DNA from: Dysgonomonas mossii DSM 22836
GTDB lineage: Bacteria; Bacteroidota; Bacteroidia; Bacteroidales; Dysgonomonadaceae
DNA length: 64,000 nucleotides
NCBI RefSeq assembly: GCF_000213575.1
Contig: NZ_GL892004.1
Coordinates: 672,846 to 736,845, forward strand
Reading direction: 5' to 3'
The notes under the pieces were generated by a model. It saw only the letters and a list, made by a program, of their open reading frames with translations, had not been told where the DNA came from and made no database searches. Positions 35,075 to 43,845 of this stretch are shown piece after piece; position 1 is the first letter of the stretch, and every line of letters starts with the position of its first letter. Made by a program: the position numbers and the translations under genes.

Positions 35075-35437
35075 TTACAAACTTCGATATTCTGCTTGTT
35101 TATTCTTCGGTAGCTTTTTTATAACTTCTTCTACAGAATGATCTATTAATTCTTTTATCAGTTTATCGGGTACATCACTCGCAAGATAAACGGCATTCCA
35201 TAAGAGGCCTCGTGTATGAGTTCCGTGTGTTATTCCTTCGTATCTTGCACGTAGTTCAGCCGATCTTTCGGGGTCACATTTCAGATTTACCTTGAAGAGC
35301 CCATCTTTCGGATCTAAGCCTGTGTATGCGAACATTTTTCCCATGACTTTAAAGACTAAAGTAGATTCATCGAAAGGAAAGCTTTCCGATGCGCCCTTTA
35401 CAGATATACAGTATTCTCTGAGTTCTTCTATATTCAT
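35075..35437 (-). CDS. MmcQ/YjbR-family protein
   Basis: Protein of 120 residues with the double-wing YjbR fold: MNIEELREYCISVKGASESFPF at the start (described in part), the strand FKVMGKMFAYTGL, then FKVNLKCDPERSAELRARY and the HTRGLLWNAVYL segment. A DNA-binding role has been suggested for the family but not firmly established. It is first of a two-gene unit with engB. Confidence 0.9.
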   Translation of the reverse strand: MNIEELREYCISVKGASESFPFDESTLVFKVMGKMFAYTGLDPKDGLFKVNLKCDPERSAELRARYEGITHGTHTRGLLWNAVYLASDVPDKLIKELIDHSVEEVIKKLPKNKQAEYRSL

Positions 35438-35562
35438 AGAATATTCGGTTTTTACTGTTATGTTTTTAAACTGTAGAACAAAAATAGTTTAAAAATATGA
35501 ATATCTTTGTTTTCAGAATAAAACATCTACAATTTTTGTTCCATCTTACATCTTATAATATT

Positions 35563-35979
35563 ATGGCAAAAAGAGTTGTTCTTATAATTTTAGCAGTCCT
35601 TGTAGCAGGTCTTTTTACCTTCCTGTATATCCGGTATTATGTGCCTTATAGTGATTCGGGGGTGAAAGCCGGCATGCTTAATAATGTAAAGCATAAGGGG
35701 ATTATATTCAAGACCTACGAAGGAGAGCTGATTCAATCGGGATTTCGTCCCGGGCAGCAAGGTTTGCAATCCAATGAGTTTCAATTTTCGATAGAGAATA
35801 AAGAGTTGGCTATAAAACTGATGTCTCTCAGCGGACAGAATGTGAAGCTACACTACAAAGAATATTATGGGGCTTTGCCTTGGCGGGGATATACAAAGTT
35901 TATTGTAGACAGTATTGTGGCTGCTAGTCCTGCTATTCAAAGTCAAGGACAAGAAATTCCTCCTTATACCGGAGAGTAA
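35563..35979 (+). CDS. Membrane-anchored hypothetical protein
   Basis: Protein of 138 residues with one N-terminal transmembrane helix (about 4-24) and a compact extracytoplasmic domain. The Met at 35563 was chosen because it directly precedes the hydrophobic segment; a longer frame from 35497 adds 22 unlikely residues. The conserved-looking parts are VKHKGIIFKTYEGELIQSGF and LHYKEYYGALPWRG. I do not recognise a function; similar Bacteroidales proteins have carried doubtful dehydrogenase names. It is followed 21 bases later by the GNAT gene. Confidence 0.72.
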   Translation: MAKRVVLIILAVLVAGLFTFLYIRYYVPYSDSGVKAGMLNNVKHKGIIFKTYEGELIQSGFRPGQQGLQSNEFQFSIENKELAIKLMSLSGQNVKLHYKEYYGALPWRGYTKFIVDSIVAASPAIQSQGQEIPPYTGE

Positions 35980-36000
35980 GGATTATTTATTTTATATCGA

Positions 36001-36486
36001 ATGATAAGAGATGTAACGCCCGCTGATGCTGCACAGATAGCAGCTATCTATAATTATTATATTGAGGAAACAGTTGTGACCTTTGAGTATGATCTTGTTA
36101 CTGCCGAAGATATACGGAAGCGGATAGATAAGGTGCAGGCAAAAGGGTTTCCTTATTTTGTATACGAGAAAGATGGGCGAATAATTGGTTATGCCTATCT
36201 CAACAATTGGCGTGAGCGTGTAGCTTACGATATAACGCTAGAAACAAGCGTATATCTTGATCGTAATGCCATAGGAAGCGGAGTGGGCAGTATTTTATAT
36301 CAGGAATTAATAAACAGAGCCCGAAATATAAACATACATTCACTGATTGGTGTAATATCATTGCCCAATGATCCAAGCCGAAAGCTTCATCGAAAATTTA
36401 ACTTTGAGTTGGTCGGTAATTTCAGGGAGTCGGGAGTCAAATTCGGAAAACTGATTGATGTCGAATTCTGGCAACTGATCTTATAG
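36001..36486 (+). CDS. GNAT N-acetyltransferase, phosphinothricin acetyltransferase-like
   Basis: Acetyl-CoA-dependent N-acetyltransferase of 161 residues of the PAT/YwnH type: MIRDVTPADAAQIAAIYNYYI at the start (in part), then GYAYLNNWRERVAYD, the acetyl-CoA loop in LDRNAIGSGVGSILYQEL, and a C-terminal RESGVKFGKLIDVEFWQ. Relatives acetylate methionine sulfoximine/sulfone or phosphinothricin; the natural substrate here is unknown. It converges with the LolC/E-type gene with a 6-base overlap of ends. Confidence 0.9.
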   Translation: MIRDVTPADAAQIAAIYNYYIEETVVTFEYDLVTAEDIRKRIDKVQAKGFPYFVYEKDGRIIGYAYLNNWRERVAYDITLETSVYLDRNAIGSGVGSILYQELINRARNINIHSLIGVISLPNDPSRKLHRKFNFELVGNFRESGVKFGKLIDVEFWQLIL

Positions 36487-37701
36487 TCTTTTCCTTAGAT
36501 TGTTTACAGGATAGATTACGGCGAGGAATCCAATGATACTCACTGTAACAAATATCAGTACAATATCCAAAGCTTGTACCGACACAGGGTATGCATCTAT
36601 AACAAAGGCCCCGGGAGTATTGCCTAATTTCAATAATCCGAAGTATTGCTGTAGCAGGCAAAGCGTGAGACCGAGAGTTACACCAACAATAGCTCCTACA
36701 AATGTGATTAGCCAACCTTCGAAGAGAAAAATTCGTGTAATCAATGTATTATTTGCTCCAAGGCTTTTTAATATCCTTACATCCTCGTCTTTCTCTATGA
36801 TGAGCATCGTAAGCGAACCAATAACATTGAATACTGCTATTATAAGAATGATGCATAAAATGAGAAATGTAACCCATTTTTCAACATTTACCATCCGATA
36901 AAGATCTGCTTGTTGTTCGAATCTGTTCTTTACCAATAATTCATCCTTCCCAAGTATCGACTTTATTTTATTGTGTACTTTGTCTACATTATAGCCGTCT
37001 TTTACTTTTATATCAAGGGATGATATTTCTTTGTCGTAGTGGAAGAGTTCGCGTGCCAAGTCTATTGAAACAATAAACATCTGATCGTCATATTTCTGCT
37101 GATTGAGTGCAAATACACCCGATACGAATACTTCTGACTGAGTAAATGCTGTTGCCGGATTTGCCAGATTGATACGTTCGTTTCGTTTGGGTGCATATAG
37201 TTCTACCGGGTCGAGGAATCCGGCTCTTACGCCAAGAAACATGGCCATGCCTGCACCTATAACTCCATTTTCGATATCACCTTCGCATAACGAAAACTTT
37301 CCATCTATAATCAGATTATTTACGTTGGCGAGGTTGATGAAGTTGGATGATACACCTTTTAGTATAATCGGTTCTTGTCGGTCTGCGAATTTAATCAAAG
37401 CATTGTCCTCCAGCGATTTGGATGTGAATTCTATTTCGGGTAAAGCTTTGATTTCTTCTATCTTCTTACTTGTCGGGTCAAATACTTTCCCTTTGGCCGG
37501 AGTAATTTGTAGTTCGGGGTCGAAAGCGCTGAATGTGTTTGCTACCACATCCGTAAAACCATTAAAAACCGATAAAGCACATACCAGCGCCATTGTGGCA
37601 ACAGTTATCCCACATACCGAGATCATCGATATGATGTTGATAGCATTATGCGATTTCTTTGCGAAAAGATAACGGCGGGCTATGTGCAGCGCAAGATTCA
37701 A
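36481..37701 (-). CDS. LolC/LolE-type FtsX-fold ABC permease
   Basis: Inner-membrane protein of 406 residues: one N-terminal helix (about 20-45), a large periplasmic MacB-like domain (about 45-265) and three C-terminal helices with the FtsX motif region KDEDVRILKSLGANNTLITRIF. This is the layout of lipoprotein-release permeases. It lies 2 bases after rbfA, an association common in Bacteroidetes. No LolD ATPase gene is adjacent. Confidence 0.88.
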   Translation of the reverse strand: MNLALHIARRYLFAKKSHNAINIISMISVCGITVATMALVCALSVFNGFTDVVANTFSAFDPELQITPAKGKVFDPTSKKIEEIKALPEIEFTSKSLEDNALIKFADRQEPIILKGVSSNFINLANVNNLIIDGKFSLCEGDIENGVIGAGMAMFLGVRAGFLDPVELYAPKRNERINLANPATAFTQSEVFVSGVFALNQQKYDDQMFIVSIDLARELFHYDKEISSLDIKVKDGYNVDKVHNKIKSILGKDELLVKNRFEQQADLYRMVNVEKWVTFLILCIILIIAVFNVIGSLTMLIIEKDEDVRILKSLGANNTLITRIFLFEGWLITFVGAIVGVTLGLTLCLLQQYFGLLKLGNTPGAFVIDAYPVSVQALDIVLIFVTVSIIGFLAVIYPVNNLRKRL

Positions 37702-37703
37702 GC

Positions 37704-38060
37704 TTATTCTTTTACTTCGTTATTATCCTTATTCAGAAGCCTGTCTATATTTTCCAGATAATCGAGCGAGTCGTCCAGATAAAAGGCCAGTTCGGGAATT
37801 ACACGTAGTTGTTTCCCTACTTTTTGTCCCAAGTCGAAACGAATGCTTTTTACATTGGTTCTTATATTCTCAAGCAATTCTTTTCCTTTCTCGGAAGGGA
37901 AAATACTCAGGTATACTTTTGCTAGTCCAAGATCGGGTGTTACACGTACAGTGCTCACTGTTACAAGTACACCTTTCATCTGTTGGGTTTGTTTTCTGAA
38001 AATCTCACTTAGCTCTTTCTGGATGAGCCTGTTTATCTTTTGTTGTCTGGTCGTATCCAT
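37704..38060 (-). CDS. rbfA: Ribosome-binding factor A
   Basis: KH-fold protein of 118 residues that binds the maturing 30S subunit. The family pattern is visible in INRLIQKELSEIF, VTVSTVRVTPDLGLAKVYLSI and LGQKVGKQLRVIPELAFYLDDSLDY. It begins an operon with the LolC/E-type permease. A perfect -7 box lies only 21 bases before the ATG. Confidence 0.95.
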   Translation of the reverse strand: MDTTRQQKINRLIQKELSEIFRKQTQQMKGVLVTVSTVRVTPDLGLAKVYLSIFPSEKGKELLENIRTNVKSIRFDLGQKVGKQLRVIPELAFYLDDSLDYLENIDRLLNKDNNEVKE

Positions 38061-38080
38061 CCTTAATTATTTTAGCTTAC

Positions 38081-38088
38081 AAAGGTAA
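38081..38088 (-). promoter_or_regulatory. rbfA -7 promoter box
   Basis: TACCTTTG on the minus strand, 20 bases before the ATG, implying a very short leader. Confidence 0.6.
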
Positions 38089-38177
38089 TACAAAATAGTT
38101 ACAAGTAGCAAGCTATTTAAAGCGTTAGCAACTTTAATATATCTATCCGTACATTCGAGTCTATAAGGATCTGACTC

Positions 38178-38822
38178 TTATTTTTTCCATATCAATGTCA
38201 AGCCGTCGCGAATCGGCAGAATTACTTTTTCTACTCTGTCATCCTTCGCTATCATGTCATTGAATTGTTGTATCCCGATTGTTTGTTTGTCCGATGGTTT
38301 TGGAGTTTCCAGTACATGCCCGTCCCACAATGTGTTATCGGCAATGATAAGTCCACCGGGACGTATCTTATCGAATACGAGATTATAATATTCAATGTAA
38401 TGGCGTTTGTTTGCATCAATGAATACGAGATCGAAGGTGCGGTCTATCTGAGGGATTATTTCCATTGCATCTCCTATATGAAGATGTATCTTATCTTTAA
38501 GTTTCGATTTGTGCAGGTGCTTTAAAATGAAGTCTTCGAGCTCGTCGTTTACTTCTATGGTATGTATTTCAGCATCGTCATCTACTCCCTCTGCCAAGCA
38601 TAGGGTTGCGTATGCCGTATAAGTTCCTATTTCGAGAATATATTTAGGATTCATCATTCTGCAAAACATCTTGAGCATACGTCCTTGCAGATGTCCCGAT
38701 AACATTCTTGGCTTTAATAAATTTACGTGGGCGTCCCTGTTTAATTGTTTGAGCAGCTCGCTTTCTTCATCGATGCGAGAAAGAATATAGCTTTCTATAG
38801 CTTCGTCCTTTTCCAATGACAT
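38178..38822 (-). CDS. SAM-dependent O-methyltransferase
   Basis: Class I methyltransferase of 214 residues of the caffeoyl-CoA/catechol O-methyltransferase (PF01596-type) family. The SAM motif is LEIGTYTAYATLCLAEG, then IHTIEVNDE, and the metal-site segment LVFIDANKRHYIEYYN. The substrate is unknown. It lies 3 bases after the 66-residue gene on the same strand, so the two form an operon. Confidence 0.92.
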   Translation of the reverse strand: MSLEKDEAIESYILSRIDEESELLKQLNRDAHVNLLKPRMLSGHLQGRMLKMFCRMMNPKYILEIGTYTAYATLCLAEGVDDDAEIHTIEVNDELEDFILKHLHKSKLKDKIHLHIGDAMEIIPQIDRTFDLVFIDANKRHYIEYYNLVFDKIRPGGLIIADNTLWDGHVLETPKPSDKQTIGIQQFNDMIAKDDRVEKVILPIRDGLTLIWKK

Positions 38823-38825
38823 GGT

Positions 38826-39026
38826 TTATAACTGAATCGGTTTATAATTTAACGCTTTGTCTACAATTTCTTCCGAAGATAAATTTTCATAGCAGATCAA
38901 ATCAGATATTGCAGGGTGAGGCACATTTCTGTGTAATAACTCTAACATCTCATTCATTTGATCTTCTGTGTATTTCTCTACATCCAGAATTTGTTCTACT
39001 AATTGTATCAATTCTTTTCTGGTCAT
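38826..39026 (-). CDS. Conserved small hypothetical protein
   Basis: Acidic helical protein of 66 residues (MTRKELIQLVEQILDVEKYT at the start, PHPAISDLICY in the middle). No known domain is recognised; the overall helical pattern vaguely recalls bacteriocin-immunity folds, but that is weak. A perfect -7 box 25 bases upstream and the 3-base spacing to the methyltransferase gene support it being real and co-expressed. Confidence 0.75.
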   Translation of the reverse strand: MTRKELIQLVEQILDVEKYTEDQMNEMLELLHRNVPHPAISDLICYENLSSEEIVDKALNYKPIQL

Positions 39027-39051
39027 AGCCTGCAGATATCGGTGTATTCTG

Positions 39052-39059
39052 CAAAACTA
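39052..39059 (-). promoter_or_regulatory. -7 promoter box for the 66-residue gene and methyltransferase
   Basis: TAGTTTTG on the minus strand, perfect TAnnTTTG, 25 bases before the ATG. Confidence 0.6.
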
Positions 39060-39151
39060 AGATATTTATTTATAAATTGTTGCTTAAAAAAGCATTCTTA
39101 TGCGATTTATTTTTTATATTTAGCATATTGTTACATCTAAATTTAATTATC

Positions 39152-39505
39152 ATGGGAAGAGCAGTCGATAAAAATTCAGCGCCCCATTATTTTTGGGGAG
39201 ATAAATGTAGCAGTTGGATCCTAATGAGTAGGGATTCTTTATCTGTGAAAATTGAAACCATGCCGGCAAATACAAGAGAAACTTTACATTACCACTCTCT
39301 TGCAAGGCAATTCTTCTTTGTGACAAAAGGAACAGCAATATTTTACGTTGAAGGCGAACGTGAAGTTGTTAACGAGCAGCAAGGCATCTTGATAGAGCCT
39401 ATGGTGAAGCATTATATTGCCAATGAGACTTCAGAGCCTATCGATTTCCTTCTTGTCTCTCAGCCTGATAATGATTCAACGAATGACCGAACAGATTGTG
39501 AATAA
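39152..39505 (+). CDS. Cupin-domain protein
   Basis: Small single-cupin protein of 117 residues. The first cupin motif is ETLHYHSLARQFFFVTKG (His-x-His, with Gln in the Glu position) and the second is ILIEPMVKHYIAN. The start at 39152 was chosen because the longer frame (from 39077) adds an unrelated hydrophobic stretch. It could bind a metal and a small ligand; no enzyme activity can be assigned. It is transcribed alone and ends at a bidirectional terminator. Confidence 0.85.
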   Translation: MGRAVDKNSAPHYFWGDKCSSWILMSRDSLSVKIETMPANTRETLHYHSLARQFFFVTKGTAIFYVEGEREVVNEQQGILIEPMVKHYIANETSEPIDFLLVSQPDNDSTNDRTDCE

Positions 39506-39510
39506 AAAAG

Positions 39511-39534
39511 AAAGGGTGCGATTGCACCCTTTTA
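39511..39534. terminator. Bidirectional terminator between the cupin gene and pyk
   Basis: AAAGGGTGC / GCACCCTTT stem with a four-base loop; A's on one side and T's on the other serve the two convergent genes. Confidence 0.88.
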
Positions 39535-39560
39535 TCATTCATTCGGAATTATATCCTTAA

Positions 39561-41027
39561 TTAGTCTACAGGAACGAAAAATTTTTCGCCTTGTTCCATT
39601 ACAGCACCAACTTTTTCGATTTCAAGGAAAGATGTTCCACCTTTACCGTCAGAGAAAGTACCACTCAAATAAGTAACATAGTCACCTGAGCTTAATACTC
39701 CGTCTAATTGAAGTTGGTTTAATGCTCTAACGAAATATTCTTTGTGGTTCTTAGTAAGACCTGCATCTTCTTGGAAGTGAGGATCTACACCGTAACTCAA
39801 AGATAACCAACGAGCAACTTCTTCTTTGTTGCAGAATGCATATACAGGACATTTGCTGCGGAATGCGGCAAGGGTACGTGCTGTACGTCCGGTCATACTG
39901 TCTGTAACAATAGCTTTCACCCCAAGTTGGTTGCAAGATTTAACAGCTTGCTTAGCTAGGAATGATGTTCTTCCGTATTCTCTATCTTTGAAAGGAACCG
40001 GCATTGCTTTTTCTTCTAGTTTAGATTGTTCGGCGGCAGCAGCAATCTGAGCCATAGCACGAACAGCCTCAACCGGATATTTACCATAAGCAGTTTCTCC
40101 ACTAAGCATCACTGCATCTGTTCCGTAATATACTGCGTTCGCAATATCTGTAACCTCTGCACGAGTAGGACGTGGATTTTCGATCATTGTGTGCAACATT
40201 TGAGTTGCCACGATAACCGGTTTTTTGTATTCTACGGCTTTACGGATAAGTAAACGTTGGATTCCAGGTATTTTTTCTTGTGGAACTTCAATACCAAGGT
40301 CTCCACGAGCTACCATCACGCCATAAGCTGTTTCGTAGATTTCGTCGATATTGTCAACACCTTCTTGGTTTTCAATCTTAGCGATAATTTTGATAGGGCT
40401 GTTGTATTCGTCCAAAATCTTTTGTACGTCCAACACGTCTTGTTTATGTCTTACGAAAGAGTGAGCGATGAAGTCTGCTTTGTTTTTGATAGCGATTTCG
40501 ATGCTTCTTCTGTCTTTTGCTGTGATTGAAGGAAGGTTTACTTTTACTCCAGGTATGTTAACGCTCTTGCGGCTACCGATTGTACCATCGTTTTGTACTT
40601 CGCAAAGTAGATATTCTGGAGTTTTGTCGATTACTTTTAGTGCAGTTTCTCCATCATCAATCAATAATAGACTACCTACAGGTACGTCTTCTATAATGCT
40701 TGGATATGAAAGTGAAACTTGCTCGGGAGTAGATAGGAAGTTGATATCACCGATAACTTTGATTTTGTCTCCGGTTTTAACAACTATTTTTTCTCCTGAG
40801 GCTGTAGCTGTTGTACGTATTTCCGGTCCTTTAGTATCCATCATAATACCAATGTGTGAAGATACGGCACGTACATTAGTCATTACTTTGATAAACCCTT
40901 CCTCTGTCATGTGGGCAGAGTTCATCCTTACAACATTGATCCCTTCGTTATATAATGCACGAATAAAATCAACATCACAACGCATGTCTGAAATTGTAGC
41001 TACAATTTTCGTTTTTTTCTGAGTCAT
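39561..41027 (-). CDS. pyk: Pyruvate kinase
   Basis: Glycolytic enzyme (488 residues) forming pyruvate and ATP from phosphoenolpyruvate and ADP. Typical motifs: IVATISDMRCDVDFIRALY at the N-terminus, MDTKGPEIRT, the catalytic lysine region IKIIAKIENQEGVDNIDEI and MVARGDLGIEVP. The C-terminal regulatory domain is complete. It stands alone, with the terminator at 39511 on its 3' side. Confidence 0.97.
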   Translation of the reverse strand: MTQKKTKIVATISDMRCDVDFIRALYNEGINVVRMNSAHMTEEGFIKVMTNVRAVSSHIGIMMDTKGPEIRTTATASGEKIVVKTGDKIKVIGDINFLSTPEQVSLSYPSIIEDVPVGSLLLIDDGETALKVIDKTPEYLLCEVQNDGTIGSRKSVNIPGVKVNLPSITAKDRRSIEIAIKNKADFIAHSFVRHKQDVLDVQKILDEYNSPIKIIAKIENQEGVDNIDEIYETAYGVMVARGDLGIEVPQEKIPGIQRLLIRKAVEYKKPVIVATQMLHTMIENPRPTRAEVTDIANAVYYGTDAVMLSGETAYGKYPVEAVRAMAQIAAAAEQSKLEEKAMPVPFKDREYGRTSFLAKQAVKSCNQLGVKAIVTDSMTGRTARTLAAFRSKCPVYAFCNKEEVARWLSLSYGVDPHFQEDAGLTKNHKEYFVRALNQLQLDGVLSSGDYVTYLSGTFSDGKGGTSFLEIEKVGAVMEQGEKFFVPVD

Positions 41028-41079
41028 AAATGGAATTTTATTTAATATATAGTTCTTTAAAAGATTTGCACTTGCAATC

Positions 41080-41508
41080 TTATATTTTCTTTGCTTTTAG
41101 AAAATAATCGATAGCAAATTCGTATGATAACAGACCTAACCCAACGACAGAACCTTTACAGGCTGCAGCAATCATTGATTTGTGTCGGAAATTCTCACGG
41201 GTATGAATGTTTGAGATATGCACCTCAACTACCGGAGTTGTTACAGCCTTTATGGCATCATGTATGGCAATGGAAGTATGCGTATATGCTCCCGCATTGA
41301 GCACAATGCCATCGTATGTAAATCCGGTTTCATGTATTTTATCTATAATAGCTCCTTCGTGATTGGACTGAAAATAAGATAATTCACAATTTGGATAGTT
41401 TTGTTGCAATTGGGTAAAATAATTTTCGAAAGAAATGTTTCCGTAAACTTCCGGTTCACGTTTTCCCAACAGGTTCAAATTTGGTCCATTTAGTATCAAT
41501 ATCTTCAT
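41080..41508 (-). CDS. aroQ: 3-dehydroquinate dehydratase, type II
   Basis: Shikimate-pathway enzyme of 142 residues converting 3-dehydroquinate to 3-dehydroshikimate as a dodecamer. Motifs: NGPNLNLLGKREPEVYG (catalytic Tyr and the flexible loop Arg), SNHEGAIIDKIHE, LNAGAYTHTSIAI and VEVHISNIHTRENFRHKS. Length is normal. A perfect -7 box lies 49 bases upstream. Confidence 0.96.
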   Translation of the reverse strand: MKILILNGPNLNLLGKREPEVYGNISFENYFTQLQQNYPNCELSYFQSNHEGAIIDKIHETGFTYDGIVLNAGAYTHTSIAIHDAIKAVTTPVVEVHISNIHTRENFRHKSMIAAACKGSVVGLGLLSYEFAIDYFLKAKKI

Positions 41509-41557
41509 TATATCAGCTATTTAGCCCCAATTATTTGCGTTTCGAATAATCAGAGCA

Positions 41558-41565
41558 CAAAAGTA
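41558..41565 (-). promoter_or_regulatory. aroQ -7 promoter box
   Basis: TACTTTTG on the minus strand, perfect TAnnTTTG. Confidence 0.6.
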
Positions 41566-41613
41566 CTACTTTTTCTTTGAATCATATAATCTTATAACAA
41601 TTAAAAATCAAGA

Positions 41614-42876
41614 TTAGTTTTGTTTACCTAAAGCTTGCAATATGTCAGCTTTAAGGTCATCCGGATCTTCGAGACCTACAGAGAGGCGCATAAGATTACT
41701 TTCTATACCCATTATCTCCTTCATCTCTGGAGTGAATGTGCCGTAGATGGTTGAGTCCGGGTGTATAATTAATGTTTTATTATCGAACAGGTTTGTTGCT
41801 CTGCGGATAATGCAAAGTTTATCCATGAAGTCGTAACAAGCTTTTTTGTCTTTCAGGCTAAATGTAAGCATAGCACCCGGATTACCAACAAACAGGGAAT
41901 CCGATATATTTTTATATGCAGAGCCCGTTAATTTTGGATAACCTACTTTAACAACATCCGCCAGTTGAGAAAGGAATTGTGCCAATTCGTATGCTGTTTC
42001 AGACATTTTTTCGAAACGTAATTCCAGCGTTTCCATACCTAACGATTGCTGATAAGCGGTATCTGGGTCCATTGCAGCTCCTATGTTACGGGCTATCTCA
42101 CGCTTCAGCTTAAAAGAGAACTGAGATACACCTTCTGTTTTTGCTACATTTGCTAAACGCTTGTTGTGTGTCCAGTCGAACGTACCGTAATCGAGGATTG
42201 CTCCTCCAATACTCGTAGCTCCACCTGATATATATTTTGTAGTAGAAACTACCTCGATATCTACACCTGCTTTTCTGGCGTCGAAGCCACACCAAGGAAT
42301 AATAGTGCTGTCAACGATCATCGGAACATTTTTAACTCTCAATATCTTTGATATTTCGGGTAGGTTGGCGATCTCTAAATGCGGATTCGTTATTAATTCG
42401 CAAAAGAAAGCACATGTATTTTCATCTATAGCCGAAGCAATCTCTTCCAGATTGTCGGTGTTTACAAAGCGCACCTCAACTCCGAATGCCGCAAGGGTAA
42501 ATTTAAATAGCGAAAATGTATTACCAAACAAGTGAGGTGATGTCACAATATTACCTCCGGCATAAGCAATGGTAAGGAAGGTGTTTGAAATTGAAGCCAT
42601 TCCTGATGCTACCATCATTACGTTTTCTGCTCCTGATGCTGTTTTAATCTTCCGTTCCAGATTTTCTACAGACGGGTTCGTTATGCGTGTATATGTATGT
42701 GAAGGGATCTCTTCTTTGTACTGAAAAGCAGCCGCTATACTTTCAGAGTCGGCAAACTCGAAAGCCGCATTGCGATAAATAGGCATAGATATTGCACCAT
42801 GCACATCTTTTTTGAAAAATTTTTCACTGATAATGCGGGTGGAAAATTTCTTGTTTTTGGAGTCTTTTTCAACCAT
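41614..42876 (-). CDS. Cys/Met-metabolism PLP enzyme (O-acetylhomoserine sulfhydrylase or gamma-lyase type)
   Basis: PLP-dependent trans-sulfuration-family enzyme of 420 residues. The pyridoxal lysine lies in VVSTTKYISGGATSIGG; other hallmarks are YTRITNPSVENLE, the GMASI loop and LRLSVGLEDPDDL. Family members include O-acetylhomoserine sulfhydrylase, cystathionine gamma-synthase and methionine gamma-lyase; these cannot be separated by eye, although the overall pattern is nearest the first. A perfect -7 box lies 28 bases upstream. No SAM riboswitch structure was noticed in the short leader. Confidence 0.88.
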   Translation of the reverse strand: MVEKDSKNKKFSTRIISEKFFKKDVHGAISMPIYRNAAFEFADSESIAAAFQYKEEIPSHTYTRITNPSVENLERKIKTASGAENVMMVASGMASISNTFLTIAYAGGNIVTSPHLFGNTFSLFKFTLAAFGVEVRFVNTDNLEEIASAIDENTCAFFCELITNPHLEIANLPEISKILRVKNVPMIVDSTIIPWCGFDARKAGVDIEVVSTTKYISGGATSIGGAILDYGTFDWTHNKRLANVAKTEGVSQFSFKLKREIARNIGAAMDPDTAYQQSLGMETLELRFEKMSETAYELAQFLSQLADVVKVGYPKLTGSAYKNISDSLFVGNPGAMLTFSLKDKKACYDFMDKLCIIRRATNLFDNKTLIIHPDSTIYGTFTPEMKEIMGIESNLMRLSVGLEDPDDLKADILQALGKQN

Positions 42877-42904
42877 GAATTACGTTCTTTGATATTTTGA
42901 GTGT

Positions 42905-42912
42905 CAAAGGTA
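42905..42912 (-). promoter_or_regulatory. -7 promoter box for the Cys/Met PLP enzyme
   Basis: TACCTTTG on the minus strand, perfect match 28 bases before the ATG. Confidence 0.6.
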
Positions 42913-42950
42913 TAAAAGACTTGTGAAAATCCTGTTAAGATGAAATTGAA

Positions 42951-43565
42951 TTATGATTTCCTCACTAAATCTTTTCTTCTTATTATCGGAACATTTTTGT
43001 CGTTTATATATAACACCGGAAAATAACCTTCGCTTATGCTCCATCCTGCATTTCGTTTGTTTATTTCTTTTTTAGGATAGGCTTTTATATATATATCACT
43101 GTCGCTTTCTTCGTCATGTATAAGAATCGCTTCTTTTTTGAAAGATACTTCATGCTTCGCTAAAAGGTCGTGAAGGGATACATCTTTTACCAGATTTGTG
43201 ATATAGTATTTATCATGTCTGCGTGTATTGTTTACAAATGCGGCGTAAGTATAGTCGCCCTTGTCTCCCAATGGTGCGGCAAGACTAATATGAAAAGCAC
43301 CTTCTGTGGTCATCGCAGCTTTGAATATGTGTCTTTTCAGAGCTTTTAGCCAAATAGTACCAACCGTAAATAACAAAAGATATGGGATAATATACCATGA
43401 TACGAGCATATCACTGTTGAATAAGTATATTATTCCTACAAGTCCGACAAACAAGAAACATATAGGTGGAACCATCAGTAACGTTTTCCACCAGAATGTG
43501 TTATTAAAGTAATGCCTCTTGAAGTCATAGTCTTTTTCGAGTTTAGCATAGTCGTTTGCCTTCAT
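42951..43565 (-). CDS. Hypothetical protein with two central transmembrane helices
   Basis: Protein of 204 residues with two hydrophobic helices (about 28-50 and 56-75) followed by a soluble C-terminal domain of about 125 residues, probably cytoplasmic. No family was recognised. The C-terminal domain looks alpha/beta, with ILIHDEESDSDIYIKAYP. It lies upstream of the PLP enzyme gene on the same strand but is separated by a -7 box, so it is probably a separate unit. Confidence 0.7.
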   Translation of the reverse strand: MKANDYAKLEKDYDFKRHYFNNTFWWKTLLMVPPICFLFVGLVGIIYLFNSDMLVSWYIIPYLLLFTVGTIWLKALKRHIFKAAMTTEGAFHISLAAPLGDKGDYTYAAFVNNTRRHDKYYITNLVKDVSLHDLLAKHEVSFKKEAILIHDEESDSDIYIKAYPKKEINKRNAGWSISEGYFPVLYINDKNVPIIRRKDLVRKS

Positions 43566-43845
43566 ATTTGCTCTATCTAAATTGATTTTTTTTAATTTAT
43601 ACCGTTTCTGTCACAAAGAAACAGGGTTATTTATTTAATATAGGCAAAGTTAAAATGCTTTGACTATTAAAACGTCTGCTAAAAGCATAAAGTTTCTAAA
43701 TATGAAAAAATTAAAACATCTGTTATAAAAAAGACGTGTCACTTTCAAAAAAGCGTTAATTTTACAGACAGATACGAGATTAATATGATTTATTTTTTCC
43801 TGTCTTTGTCAATTTAATTATATATACTCATATTTTGTAGAGAAA

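Noticed and set aside
42877-42950. SAM riboswitch ahead of the Cys/Met PLP enzyme
   Set aside because: The leader is too short and shows no SAM-riboswitch core; only a -7 box is present.
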